Origin: UBA2779 sp965232165 | GTDB lineage: Bacteria > Spirochaetota > Spirochaetia > DSM-2461 | Length of the DNA: 64,000 bases | Direction: 5' to 3' | Assembly (NCBI GenBank): GCA_965232165.1 | Contig: CBDDOY010000002.1 | Coordinates: 992,001 to 1,056,000 of the forward strand | Shown: positions 54,594 through 62,644 of the stretch, piece by piece | Position numbering within the stretch: the stretch's first letter is position 1 | How the letters are laid out: every line of letters starts with the position of its first letter | Program-made: the position numbers and the translations under genes | Notes under the pieces: generated by a model | What the model saw: only the letters and a program-made list of their open reading frames with translations | Told to the model about the DNA's origin: nothing | Database searches by the model: none

Positions 54594-55152
54594 AGAGCTT
54601 CTTATCTTGAATATAGGTGATGACAGACTGAGGCAGTATCGTTTCCAGAGAATATCGCTTGGCGATGAACGCTCTCACCTGAGTCGAGGAATATGGCTGT
54701 ATGGGATTCCCAAGCGGTATGCAGGGATAACGAAACGGGACATTCTTCCTCTTATTCCGCTGCCCGATGATAATCGTCGTTGATTCGGCCAAGCGGTCCG
54801 CTTCTTTCCATGATGGGAAATCTTCCATTAGATCATCGCCGATAATGAACCCTGGTTTTTCCGTTATCATTCCATTTTTTCTAAGTTCATCGACTGAATC
54901 AATGCTGTACGAGGGCCCGGTCCGGGCTAACTCGCCATCCCAGAGGACGGCCCAGGGGATTGATGCCAAGGCAAGGCTAAGCATCTCCCGCCGGTCCATC
55001 GCCGCAATGTAACCGTCCTTGGCTCCATGGGAAGACCACTTCGCCGGAATAAAAATGATTCTCTGATAACCGATATTCACCACTTCCTCGGCTAGAGCCA
55101 AGTGCCCGAGGTGCACAGGATTGAATGTTCCTCCAAAAATAGCCGTTCTCAT
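54580..55152 (-). CDS. nadD: Nicotinate-nucleotide adenylyltransferase
   Basis: 190 residues. The nucleotidyltransferase motif GGTFNPVHLGHLALAE starts at residue 8, FIIGDDLMEDFPSWKEAD is central, and PYSSTQVRAFI is the C-terminal ISSTxIR equivalent. It adenylates nicotinate mononucleotide in NAD synthesis. It overlaps obgE by 4 nt. Confidence 0.95.
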   Translation of the reverse strand: MRTAIFGGTFNPVHLGHLALAEEVVNIGYQRIIFIPAKWSSHGAKDGYIAAMDRREMLSLALASIPWAVLWDGELARTGPSYSIDSVDELRKNGMITEKPGFIIGDDLMEDFPSWKEADRLAESTTIIIGQRNKRKNVPFRYPCIPLGNPIQPYSSTQVRAFIAKRYSLETILPQSVITYIQDKKLYGYQ

Positions 55153-56126
55153 CGTATCAACGCATCCAGAAAATCATCGAAACCGTCCCTTGAATAGACT
55201 GAGATGCCATATACCTCATCATCGGGAAATGCAGCTTTCAGTTTCTTAAAACTATGTCCATCGGGATCTAAATCCGTTTTCGTACCGATGATGATACGCC
55301 GCTTCGAACTCATAGACTCATCATAGGTTCGTAACTCGGTATCGAGAATGTGAACAGCCGCCGCAGGGTCGTCTTCACCCAAGTCGGTCAGTATAGCTAA
55401 GGATTCGGTTCTGGCGATGTGGCGAAGAAACCGATGCCCCATCCCCAGCCCTTTAGAGGCTCCCAGGATGAGACCGGGCAAATCGGCTATAATCACTTCC
55501 CTGTTCCTGCGAATAAGTACGCCAAGCTGGGGCGCCTTAGTGGTAAAGGGATATGCGCCAATCTTGGATTTAGCGGCGGTAATCGCATTGATCAGCGAGG
55601 ATTTCCCCGCACTCGGCAGGCCGATGAGCCCAATATTGGCGATGAGCGACAAGTCCAGAGTCAGGAAACGTGAAGAACCCGGCAAGCCTTTTTGGGCGTA
55701 TTGGGGGCTCTGATTGCGGGAACTCCTGAAATGCCAGTTACCAAGCCCGCCCTTGCCGCCAAAGAGGCAAATCCACCGATCACCTTCAGTCTTGTGCTTG
55801 AAATCATGCAGCAGCTCGCCGCTGTCGCCGTCGCTAATGTGCGTTCCAGGGGGGACATGAATGAGAATATCTTCCCCGTTTCTGCCATGCATTCGCCGCC
55901 CACGGCCATTTTCGCCCCGCCCGGCTTTGAAGATGGTCTTACCGCTGAGATGGGAGAGAGTGAAGAGATTGAGCCGTGTTTCAAAGATGACAGAGCCGCC
56001 CATTCCGCCATCACCGCCATCGGGGCCGCCTCGTGGAATATATTTTTCACGACGGAACGAAGCGCTTCCCGCCCCTCCATCCCCGGAGAACACCGTGACT
56101 TGTATCTCATCGACGAAGGAAGGCAT
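55149..56126 (-). CDS. obgE: GTPase ObgE/CgtA
   Basis: 325 residues. The Gly-rich Obg fold (FSGDGGAGSASFRREKYIPR, GGDGGMGGSVIF) covers 1-158. The G domain follows with GLPSAGKSSLINA, ADLPGLI and GTKTDLD. The optional C-terminal OCT domain is absent, giving a short form. It takes part in 50S assembly and stress control. It is in the cluster rplU-prp-rpmA-obgE-nadD-lytR, 6 nt after rpmA. Confidence 0.96.
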   Translation of the reverse strand: MPSFVDEIQVTVFSGDGGAGSASFRREKYIPRGGPDGGDGGMGGSVIFETRLNLFTLSHLSGKTIFKAGRGENGRGRRMHGRNGEDILIHVPPGTHISDGDSGELLHDFKHKTEGDRWICLFGGKGGLGNWHFRSSRNQSPQYAQKGLPGSSRFLTLDLSLIANIGLIGLPSAGKSSLINAITAAKSKIGAYPFTTKAPQLGVLIRRNREVIIADLPGLILGASKGLGMGHRFLRHIARTESLAILTDLGEDDPAAAVHILDTELRTYDESMSSKRRIIIGTKTDLDPDGHSFKKLKAAFPDDEVYGISVYSRDGFDDFLDALIR

Positions 56127-56132
56127 GAAACA

Positions 56133-56387
56133 CTAATTCTCAGAGACGATAGAAACCCGCTTCTTTCCTTTTCCAAAGTAATACAGCACGGTGCCTGAAA
56201 GCTTGGCAAACAGTGTGTAATCCTTCCCGCAGCCCACATTCATTCCAGGATGAATTTTCGTGCCACGCTGCCTGACCAGGATGGTACCCGCCTTAACCGA
56301 TTCACCTCCGAACCGCTTAACTCCCATTCTTTGGGCATTAGAGTCTCGGCCGTTCTTAGAAGAACCGCCACCTTTTTTATGCGCCAT
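56133..56387 (-). CDS. rpmA: 50S ribosomal protein L27
   Basis: 84 residues, MAHKKGGGSSKNGRDSNAQRMG onward, the standard bacterial L27. The N-terminus is the mature type; there is no cleavable Firmicutes-style extension although prp is the neighbouring gene. It overlaps prp by 11 nt. Confidence 0.98.
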   Translation of the reverse strand: MAHKKGGGSSKNGRDSNAQRMGVKRFGGESVKAGTILVRQRGTKIHPGMNVGCGKDYTLFAKLSGTVLYYFGKGKKRVSIVSEN

Positions 56388-56721
56388 TGTTCGTCTCCTC
56401 TATGCTCACCGACAACGCCGAAGGGAACTCCTCGTCGATGTCGCTCAGGGCTCTTAGAAAGGTGTCTGTGACACCCTTCAGCCACTTCGTCATATCTTCG
56501 GGACGCCGCCTAATCACCAAGGAAAGATTTCCCGGTTTCGCCGCGTCCCCATCGACCATCCATCCCGGCTGGGATGCCACCAAACGTGATACAGATCGGG
56601 TCATCAGGCTTACTGCCGCACAGGCCAAGTTTTCTCCTTTTAGGCCGCCGGGCGCATGCCCCTTAAGGTGGAACCGGCTCATCGCTCCGGCACTATCCAA
56701 GATGATGGCGATTTCCACCAA
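56377..56721 (-). CDS. prp: Ribosomal-processing cysteine protease Prp
   Basis: 114 residues. The catalytic pair His22 (LKGHAPGG) and Cys34 (NLACAAVSLM) are at the same positions as in the Staphylococcus aureus enzyme, as I recall it. Prp removes an N-terminal extension from L27 in Firmicutes. Here it lies between rplU and rpmA as usual, but L27 has no extension, so its substrate is unclear. Confidence 0.9.
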   Translation of the reverse strand: MVEIAIILDSAGAMSRFHLKGHAPGGLKGENLACAAVSLMTRSVSRLVASQPGWMVDGDAAKPGNLSLVIRRRPEDMTKWLKGVTDTFLRALSDIDEEFPSALSVSIEETNNGA

Positions 56722-56732
56722 GCCGATTCTGC

Positions 56733-57044
56733 CTAACCGCTGATTTCGTCCACTTGGAGCACAGTATACCGCTGCCGATGCCCCTGAGTTCTATGGTATC
56801 CTTTGCGCCGTTTGAACTTAATAACTTGAATCTTCTTACTCTTCAACGATACGCCAACCGTCGCCGACACCTTGGCGCCGTCAACATAGGGGTTTCCAAT
56901 CTTCTTGTCCGTATCCTTCGAAAGAAACAGGACCTTATCGAATTCGAGTATTGAACCGGCTTCATCTTTGAGCCAGTCTACTTTGAGAACACCGCCCTTT
57001 TCAGCCTTATATTGCTTGCCATTGATTTCGACGAGAGCATACAT
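56733..57044 (-). CDS. rplU: 50S ribosomal protein L21
   Basis: 103 residues from ATG 57044 (MYALVEINGKQYKAEKGG); a GTG one codon earlier is also possible, both after AAGGA. Conserved blocks IQVIKFKRRKGYHRTQGHRQ and YTVLQVDEI are present. First gene of the rplU-prp-rpmA cluster. Confidence 0.97.
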   Translation of the reverse strand: MYALVEINGKQYKAEKGGVLKVDWLKDEAGSILEFDKVLFLSKDTDKKIGNPYVDGAKVSATVGVSLKSKKIQVIKFKRRKGYHRTQGHRQRYTVLQVDEISG

Positions 57045-57062
57045 CACTTTGATTCCTTTTTA

Positions 57063-57095
57063 CAGTACATTACTATACAGAACTGGAACGGTCAA
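57063..57095 (-). promoter_or_regulatory. Promoter candidate for rplU
   Basis: The minus strand has TTGACC at 57090-57095 and AT-rich -10-like sequence (TATAGTAATGT) 12-17 bp further, ending about 20 nt before the start codon. The spacing is ambiguous. Confidence 0.35.
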
Positions 57096-57235
57096 GTGAT
57101 TATCCCACGGCCTGCCCCAGATGAATAAATTGTGGCCACAAGGCGCATAGCCGGTAAAAACAGCATGAGTTCTTCCATTCCGTGAGAATTCCAGGTTCTT
57201 GCACCTTTTGCCGCATACGCTCATAAGAGAGGCTT

Positions 57236-58981
57236 CTACATCGCATCAACATAGGGAATGTTGAGCAGCCAGAGGCCGTTTTTCAGCGTGGTCAGGACGG
57301 TCTTCGCCAGGGCCAGCCGTGTGGCAGACAGTTCCTTGTCCTCAGCCCTGACGATGGGAACCTCATGGTAGTACCGGCTGAAATCTCTGGCAATCTCATA
57401 TAAGCCGGCCGCTATTAGAGAGGGATCCAGATTATGAGCCGCACGGGTTAGCAAATCGGGGAACTCCCCGATACGCCGCACCAGTTCCCACTCGTCCTCC
57501 CGAGTGAGCAAGGAAGGCTTGATGTCCTGCGAATCAATCTCCTGGGTGGATTTTGCGATCAGCCCGGCCACACGCGCCATGACATACAGAAGGTATGGGC
57601 CGGTATTCCCTGTAAAGGAAAGCGAGTCCTTTGGATCGAACATCATGTCCTTGGCTGGGCTGACTTGCAGAAGAAAGTAATGAAGCGCGGCGATGGCTAT
57701 TTTTTCGGCCGTGGACTTGACATCTTCCACTTGGCTCTCCCGTCCTTTCGCCTGAATTTCCTTCAGGGCGAGAGCGGCAAGGCCGTCAAGAAGCACATCG
57801 GCATCGACTACGGTGCCTTCACGCGATTTCATCTTTCCATCAGGCAGGTTCACCATACCGTAAGAGAGGTGGCGAAGCTGTGAGGCCCAGGGGCAGCCCA
57901 TCTTCCGGAGCGCAAAAAACAGCACCTTGAAGTGATACTCCTGTTCATTGCCAACGACGTAGATTAATTGATCGAATGGCCATTCTTCATGCCGACTCAC
58001 CGCCGTACCCAAATCCTGAGTGATATAAACGGAAGTGCCATCCGAACGCAATAACACCTTGGTTTCCAGGCCGATTTCCCCCATATCCAAACGCACCGAG
58101 CCATCTTCATGCCTGAAAAACACGCCCTTCCTTAACCCCTTTTCTACCACATCCTTTCCGAGCAGGTAGGTTTCGCTTTCCCTGTACAACTGGTCAAAAC
58201 TCACCCCCGTTCTTCTATAAGTGATGTTGATTCCATCAAGAACCCATTTATTCATCCTGCTCCATAGCTTACGCACATTCGGCTCTCCGGCCTCCCATGC
58301 CTGAAGCATTTCTTGGGCCTCTTTTTCGGCACCCTCATATTCTGAAGCCCATTGTGTATAACGGACATAGTAATCCCCTACAAAGTAATCACTCTTGACG
58401 GCACGGTCTTCCGGCGTTTCCCCATTGCCGAATTTCCTGTAGGCCAGCATGGATTTACAAATGTGGATACCGCGATCATTCAAGAGATTCACTTTCCGCA
58501 CCTCGGCTCCCTTAAAGGCCAGGATTCTGGCACAGCTCACCCCGAGCACATCGTTTCGCAGATGCCCAAGGTGGAGCGGCTTATTAGTATTGGGACTGGA
58601 AAACTCTATCATAACCCTCCGACCGGACAATTCTTCCCCGCCCCCCCAGGAATCTCCGCCAGTTTTCACCCGTTTAAGCACATCACCGATGCAGGCTACG
58701 CGATCGAGCCGGACATTCAAGTAAGGGCCAACCGCCATTACTCCGGCATCGGCATCACCGAGATGATCGAACACCTGCTTGGCCAGTGCCGCAGGAGATA
58801 CCCCGAAATGTCTGGCAAAGGGAAACATGGGGAAGGACACATCCCCCATCCCGCTGCGGGGCGGCTTCCCCGGAATGAGCATATCGGCAAATCCTGAACT
58901 GTCTATTCCCGCTTCCCCGGCTATATGCACCAAGATATCAAGAATACGAATAACCCATTTATCGATGAATTCTTTTATCAC
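57236..58981 (-). CDS. argS: Arginyl-tRNA synthetase
   Basis: About 581 residues from GTG 58981 (VIKEFIDKW), chosen because residues before it look non-conserved; the frame is open to 59083. The class I signature HLGHLRND is preceded by IEFSSPNTNKPLH. The KMSKS equivalent is DGKMKSREGT. The anticodon-binding domain ends ARDFSRYYHEVPIV, with ALAKTVLTTLKNGLWLLNI at the C-terminus. It charges tRNA-Arg. It stands alone between two gene groups. Confidence 0.94.
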   Translation of the reverse strand: MIKEFIDKWVIRILDILVHIAGEAGIDSSGFADMLIPGKPPRSGMGDVSFPMFPFARHFGVSPAALAKQVFDHLGDADAGVMAVGPYLNVRLDRVACIGDVLKRVKTGGDSWGGGEELSGRRVMIEFSSPNTNKPLHLGHLRNDVLGVSCARILAFKGAEVRKVNLLNDRGIHICKSMLAYRKFGNGETPEDRAVKSDYFVGDYYVRYTQWASEYEGAEKEAQEMLQAWEAGEPNVRKLWSRMNKWVLDGINITYRRTGVSFDQLYRESETYLLGKDVVEKGLRKGVFFRHEDGSVRLDMGEIGLETKVLLRSDGTSVYITQDLGTAVSRHEEWPFDQLIYVVGNEQEYHFKVLFFALRKMGCPWASQLRHLSYGMVNLPDGKMKSREGTVVDADVLLDGLAALALKEIQAKGRESQVEDVKSTAEKIAIAALHYFLLQVSPAKDMMFDPKDSLSFTGNTGPYLLYVMARVAGLIAKSTQEIDSQDIKPSLLTREDEWELVRRIGEFPDLLTRAAHNLDPSLIAAGLYEIARDFSRYYHEVPIVRAEDKELSATRLALAKTVLTTLKNGLWLLNIPYVDAM

Positions 58982-59127
58982 GAACCCAGTATAAACAACG
59001 CACGAACGATTGTGGAGCCCCTCGCCCCTCCACAGCACACGATTGAAGATAAGAAAATCAGATGCCAATACACCTCTGCCCATATCGAAAGGGCAATCCA
59101 GGAGTCAATTTTGAAAATCAATATTTG

Positions 59128-59242
59128 GGCGCAACCCTTCGGGTCGGGCTTTTCGCTTCAATGCCTTAATCTGGCTGCCTGTTCCCGGCTCATTGCCAAT
59201 CGCCGGGGCAGCCAGCGGCATTTCCGCTGCAATCCCTTGCGC
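59128..59242 (+). repeat. Family B structured repeat, copy B5
   Basis: 115 bp. The hairpin is the CTGGCTGC/GCAGCCAG version, perfectly paired, with inner CCCGGC/GCCGGG. The ends are GGGCGCAACCC and TTGCGC. Confidence 0.82.
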
Positions 59243-59364
59243 TATTGTGGTGATTTGCCGTGTACAGATCACGAGCGGAGGCAGGACAAGCTCTGCCTTT
59301 TGTTTTCAGGTCAGCAAATGATTTCTATTGATCCCGGGATAGAAGGATTTCAAGGACACCTTAA

Positions 59365-59525
59365 GGGCACCTCTAAAAAACCGCTTTTGGAATTTGACGC
59401 AGCTATTTTTCTTCGATACAAGGCTCCAAAAGCGCAGGCGTAACTTGGTTACGTGAGCATTTTGGTAACGCAGTAGCGGGGGAAAAGAGCAAGCCAAAAA
59501 CGGAATGGGTTTTTTAGAGGTGCCC
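59365..59525. repeat. Family A MITE-like element, copy A9
   Basis: 161 bp, inverted ends GGGCACCTCTAAAAAACCG and TTTTTTAGAGGTGCCC, flanked by TTAA on both sides. Confidence 0.92.
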
Positions 59526-59610
59526 TTAAGCTTCTCTTTGAAATATTCGATCCATCGGCAGGTTCTCACAGATTCTTGTTAGCTTTCGGGATTCCCATGA
59601 AATAGAGAAA

Positions 59611-59682
59611 TAGTCCCTAGGGGAATCGAACCCCTATTTGAAGAATGAGAATCTCCTGTCCTAACCGTTAGACGAAGGGACC
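59611..59682 (-). tRNA. tRNA-Glu (CTC)
   Basis: The acceptor GGTCCCT pairs with AGGGACT (first pair G-T). The anticodon stem GGAGA/TCTTC holds loop TTCTCAT, giving anticodon CTC. The T arm is AGGGG-TTCGATT-CCCCT. CCA is not encoded. Confidence 0.92.
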
Positions 59683-59685
59683 GAG

Positions 59686-59757
59686 CTTCCCGGGGAGGAC
59701 TTGAACCCCCAAAGGCAGAACCAGAATCTGCAGTGTTACCAATTACACTACCGGGAA
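59686..59757 (-). tRNA. tRNA-Gln (CTG)
   Basis: The acceptor TTCCCGG pairs with CCGGGAA. The anticodon stem GCAGA/TCTGC holds loop TTCTGGT, giving anticodon CTG. The T arm contains GGTTCAAGTCC. It lies 3 bp upstream of tRNA-Glu, so they form one transcript. Confidence 0.93.
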
Positions 59758-59894
59758 TCGATATTATGTCTTCAAAATAATCGGAACCATGCTTCATGTC
59801 AACTCCGATTCGCCCGAGAAGCCTTCCGGAACCGCGGACTTGGCCGCCTTGTCATCCGGCCGGCCGCAATAAGAGGAATTTCAAGGAAGAGATA

Positions 59895-60437
59895 CTATGC
59901 CATATTCTCATCATGGTACTGTATCAGGGTGAAAATTTCTACTCCCGGCAATTTCTCCTGGTAGTTCAGGAAGGGCAGGCCGATGACACCGAAGACCTTA
60001 TCCACCCTGGCGCCGCCCTGTTCAAGCAGGATTTTGGATGCCCGAAGAGTTCCTCCGGTGGCGATCAGGTCATCTATCAGCAATACATTCTTGCCTTCAG
60101 GAACATCGGATTTGTGAATTTCCACGGCCGCATCACCGTATTCCAACTTATAGTCCTGATGGTAGACATCACCCGGAAGCTTCCCGGCCTTCCTCACAAG
60201 TATCAGAGGAATGCCCAGTTGACCGGCCAATGGAGCAGCAAAGATGAAGCCACGCGATTCGATCCCGGCAACCGCTTCAATGGCGCTCCCCTCATAGAGA
60301 TGGACCATACGGTTGATGCAGTAGCGAAAGGCATCAGGATTCGTCAATATACTGGTAATATCGAAAAAAAGTATTCCCTCTTTGGGGTAATCATGTACTT
60401 TGCGAATAACCTTGTAGAGATCAGCATCATTATTCAT
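59895..60437 (-). CDS. apt: Adenine phosphoribosyltransferase
   Basis: 180 residues. DYPKEGILFFDITSIL, AGIESRGFIFAAPLA and the PRPP loop VLLIDDLIATGGTLRAS are all present. It converts adenine and PRPP to AMP (purine salvage). It is upstream of the two tRNA genes on the same strand. Confidence 0.95.
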   Translation of the reverse strand: MNNDADLYKVIRKVHDYPKEGILFFDITSILTNPDAFRYCINRMVHLYEGSAIEAVAGIESRGFIFAAPLAGQLGIPLILVRKAGKLPGDVYHQDYKLEYGDAAVEIHKSDVPEGKNVLLIDDLIATGGTLRASKILLEQGGARVDKVFGVIGLPFLNYQEKLPGVEIFTLIQYHDENMA

Positions 60438-60495
60438 CGGAACTCCTCAGACTCCAAACAAAGCCAATATACTGATTCGAGGCTGATTACACAAT

Positions 60496-61137
60496 GTGAA
60501 AATGCCGATAATCTCATTGATCATGGCGAATAAGCATAAACTTCTTATTATCTTACTCCTGTTTACCGCACCGGTCTACTGGATTTCGGCTATGAAAATT
60601 CAATACGCCGAGCAGTTTTATAAGCTCTACCACCAGAGCCTATACCGCTACCCCGAAGACAGTGCGGAGAATATCTGGTACCTCTCCATGGCATTGCGCT
60701 CACCCTTTGCGAATCCGCTCAATGCGCTGGCAAACATAGAAAATGAAACCGAATGGGAAAAATATCGTCGGCTCTTCACCATGCATGCCTACCTCAAAAT
60801 CACAGATGAATACCTGGCGATGGCGGCAAAATATGATAAATTCAACGCCTATTTCTACAACTACCCGTGGAAGAGCGCAAATCTCGACAGCCTCAGAACC
60901 GCCGAGAAGTACTACGAAATGGCCATGGAAACCTGGCTTCTGGCAGAACAGCACGGCTACGCCGCCAGGGGCAGTCAATATCGTTGGATACACCTTGAAG
61001 AAATCCAGCAATGGGAGGATGAAGCCTACCGCATTGAGACAGAAGACCTTGACTACGAAGATATCATCCAGGCCCACCTGAAGCGTTTATACAGAGTTAG
61101 AGAGGAATTCGAACGCATGGACCCAGACACTTATTGA
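60496..61137 (+). CDS. Membrane-anchored or secreted protein, unknown
   Basis: 213 residues from GTG 60496; internal ATGs at 60502 and 60523 (MANKHKLLIIL) are equally plausible. A hydrophobic segment (LLIILLLFTAPVYWISA) near the N-terminus is a signal anchor or signal peptide. The rest is helical, Tyr/Trp-rich and TPR-like in feel (YYEMAMETWLLAEQHG), without a recognised family. It is divergent from apt. Confidence 0.65.
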   Translation: MKMPIISLIMANKHKLLIILLLFTAPVYWISAMKIQYAEQFYKLYHQSLYRYPEDSAENIWYLSMALRSPFANPLNALANIENETEWEKYRRLFTMHAYLKITDEYLAMAAKYDKFNAYFYNYPWKSANLDSLRTAEKYYEMAMETWLLAEQHGYAARGSQYRWIHLEEIQQWEDEAYRIETEDLDYEDIIQAHLKRLYRVREEFERMDPDTY

Positions 61138-61461
61138 AACTTCACCTGGGCACAGTGGTTCCCCTCCTCTCCCCTTCTCCCTTTCTCCAGCCATCCATCA
61201 AACCTTCATTCCCGTAACCACTGTCTCCACGAACAGAAGCGGGCTTCTTATCTTCCTCTAAACTGTCTAAATACTCCTGCAGTCCTGAGGCACTGTACTT
61301 TCCATCGGTCTGATTACCTGGTCATACATCCACGTTTAACACCAGGCGAAGATTTCCCGCAAGGCATGTATGATATGTATGAGAAGGACGACCCGGCCTG
61401 TGCGGATTATACCCAGCTTCAGCTTTTTCCTGATGACCATAGAGCGTTCTAACCGTTACAT
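61138..61461. other. Gene-poor stretch with a possible C-terminal gene remnant
   Basis: A + strand frame ending at TAA 61450 reads HRSDYLVIHPRLTPGEDF, PQGMYDMYEKDDPACADY, TQLQLFPDDHRAF. It is protein-like but has no start. I do not recognise it. The remainder shows nothing. Confidence 0.35.
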
Positions 61462-61935
61462 CTATATCAAGGGCACCTCTAAAATATAAGGCTCATAACT
61501 GTGTTCAAGATGTTTACTCATCCAGCAGTGGGCGGCTTCAGGGTCTAATTTCAATAGATTGCGTCTTAATGAATCCCCGCTTACAATCTTCTTGATTCCA
61601 AAACATTCCCTTAACACCGCATTCCCGCGTATTGATGCTATGCGGGCGTAACGATTATGGTGCGGGGGTAAGTGCGGCCAGAAAAGCCGTGCCCGCTGCG
61701 TCTTCTTTTCGCGGAGCATTGCTGCTTTAAAGGATAACGGCATTTCTTTGCGCCAGGATTCATACAAACCGGTCAATCGCAGGAAACGGGCAGAATATAC
61801 CGCCTGGCCGCAGTCTGAATGACTTCGACTTTCATCCCTGTGAAGTTCTGCCGTTCTTACCAGGGTCTCCAGATTCTCTGTTTTTCTAAAGTTCACCCAT
61901 TGGGGCGTGCCGACTGCCGGGCTTCTGGATTCCAT
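61462..61935 (-). pseudogene. Truncated DDE-type transposase
   Basis: 157 codons. The N-terminal part of a transposase is readable (RYARIASIRGNAVLRECFGI, IVSGDSLRRNLLKLD, HLEHSYEPYIL). In intact relatives the text continues into a DVD/DTD catalytic motif and a GYNPxKPGRPSH block; here it breaks after EPYIL and runs into the inverted end of a family A element (61471-61484), whose bases encode the last residues EVP and lead to a stop. The C-terminal two thirds are gone. Confidence 0.7.
61471..61484. repeat. Solo family A end
   Basis: GGGCACCTCTAAAA, preceded by TCAA. The rest of the element is absent. It forms the breakpoint of the transposase pseudogene. Confidence 0.65.
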
Positions 61936-62151
61936 ATATTTATGTCAGAATATTTCAGTCGGAAATTTCTATGCTTCTAGGCTTTTAACAGCTTTTTTTA
62001 GGTTTATGGAGGCAAAGTATGAAAGCATCTGCATCCATTCGTGTTCATCTGTGGTCAAAACAACAATTCGTGTCCATTCGTGGTTCATTCTTTCTCTGCA
62101 CCGCTCAATCTGCGGATGAACCGGAAATTTGAGGCATAAGTCAAATTCCGC
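61936..62151. other. Dispersed motifs upstream of the poly-C operon
   Basis: Contains CATTCGTGTTCATCTGTGG, AATTCGTGTCCATTCGTGG and TCAATCTGCGGATGAACC, the inverted counterparts of motifs right of the IS30 element. No gene. Confidence 0.5.
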
Positions 62152-62180
62152 TTGACAAAAATTCCCCGATGCTCCATCAT
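62152..62180 (+). promoter_or_regulatory. Promoter of the poly-C lipoprotein operon
   Basis: TTGACA (62152-62157), 17 bp, CATCAT (62175-62180): a perfect -35 and four of six at -10. Confidence 0.65.
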
Positions 62181-62187
62181 CTGAACT

Positions 62188-62204
62188 CGATCTCCTGGAG
62201 ATCG
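62188..62204. promoter_or_regulatory. 17-bp palindrome at the transcription start
   Basis: CGATCTCC-T-GGAGATCG is perfectly inverted and lies just after the predicted -10 box, a usual operator position. The binding protein is unknown. Confidence 0.45.
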
Positions 62205-62225
62205 CATTTTTCAAGGAGGGGCATC

Positions 62226-62324
62226 ATGACCCTAAGTGCATTTATTCCCGCTCTTACTCTCTACCCCCCCCCCCCCCCCCCCCCCCCCGCACAAGTCTGG
62301 CCGTTCAACCCTTTCCTTTACTAG
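62226..62324 (+). CDS. Short ORF with a 25-C tract, candidate contingency ORF
   Basis: ATG 62226 has a near-ideal ribosome-binding site (AAGGAGG, 7 nt before). It encodes MTLSAFIPALTLY, then eight prolines from the C run, then AQVWPFNPFLY and TAG. With one more C the frame would continue to 62644 and its TGA would overlap the ATG of the lipoprotein; with two more it would end at 62577. The peptide itself has no known function and could be a leader that controls downstream translation. Confidence 0.5.
   Translation: MTLSAFIPALTLYPPPPPPPPAQVWPFNPFLY
62264..62288 (+). repeat. Homopolymer of 25 C
   Basis: An uninterrupted run of 25 C inside the short ORF. Poly-C/poly-G runs of this kind slip during replication and drive phase variation in several pathogens, including poly-G runs upstream of tpr genes in Treponema pallidum. 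Length may also be affected by sequencing error. Confidence 0.9.
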
Positions 62325-62557
62325 CAGAAGCATTACTTCAGACCGCCATACCGGCGCGAACAGCACAGACAGGATTCCGGCTTATCCCGGAACTCAGAAC
62401 TCAAAACTCCCCCGCACAAATTTTCTGCGGGCACTGGACAAACGGTATCTGTCGAGCTTCTGTGTCTATGAATTTAGCCGGGAGAAAAGATTGCCGGAGC
62501 CCCCCATTTCCATCTGGAGAGAGGGGGAAGGCGTTTGCATATATAAGGAGGAGCATA

Positions 62558-62644
62558 ATGCAGAAGAATTTTTTTGAGTTGATTAGTACGTCAGTATTTA
62601 GGACAAGCCGCATAGATGCGGTGAACACAAGGAGTTGTTCATGA
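62558..62644 (+). CDS. 28-residue ORF coupled to the lipoprotein gene
   Basis: ATG 62558 follows AAGGAGGAG. It encodes MQKNFFELISTSVFRTSR and ten more residues to TGA, which overlaps the lipoprotein ATG by 4 nt (ATGA). It lies in the same frame that the poly-C ORF would enter after a one-base gain. A leader-peptide role is inferred. Confidence 0.45.
   Translation: MQKNFFELISTSVFRTSRIDAVNTRSCS

Noticed and set aside
62236..62577. 113-codon ORF starting GTG through the poly-C tract as the real gene
   Set aside because: The GTG lacks a ribosome-binding site. The ATG at 62226 has an excellent one and enters the tract in another frame; the 62577 frame is reachable only after tract length change.
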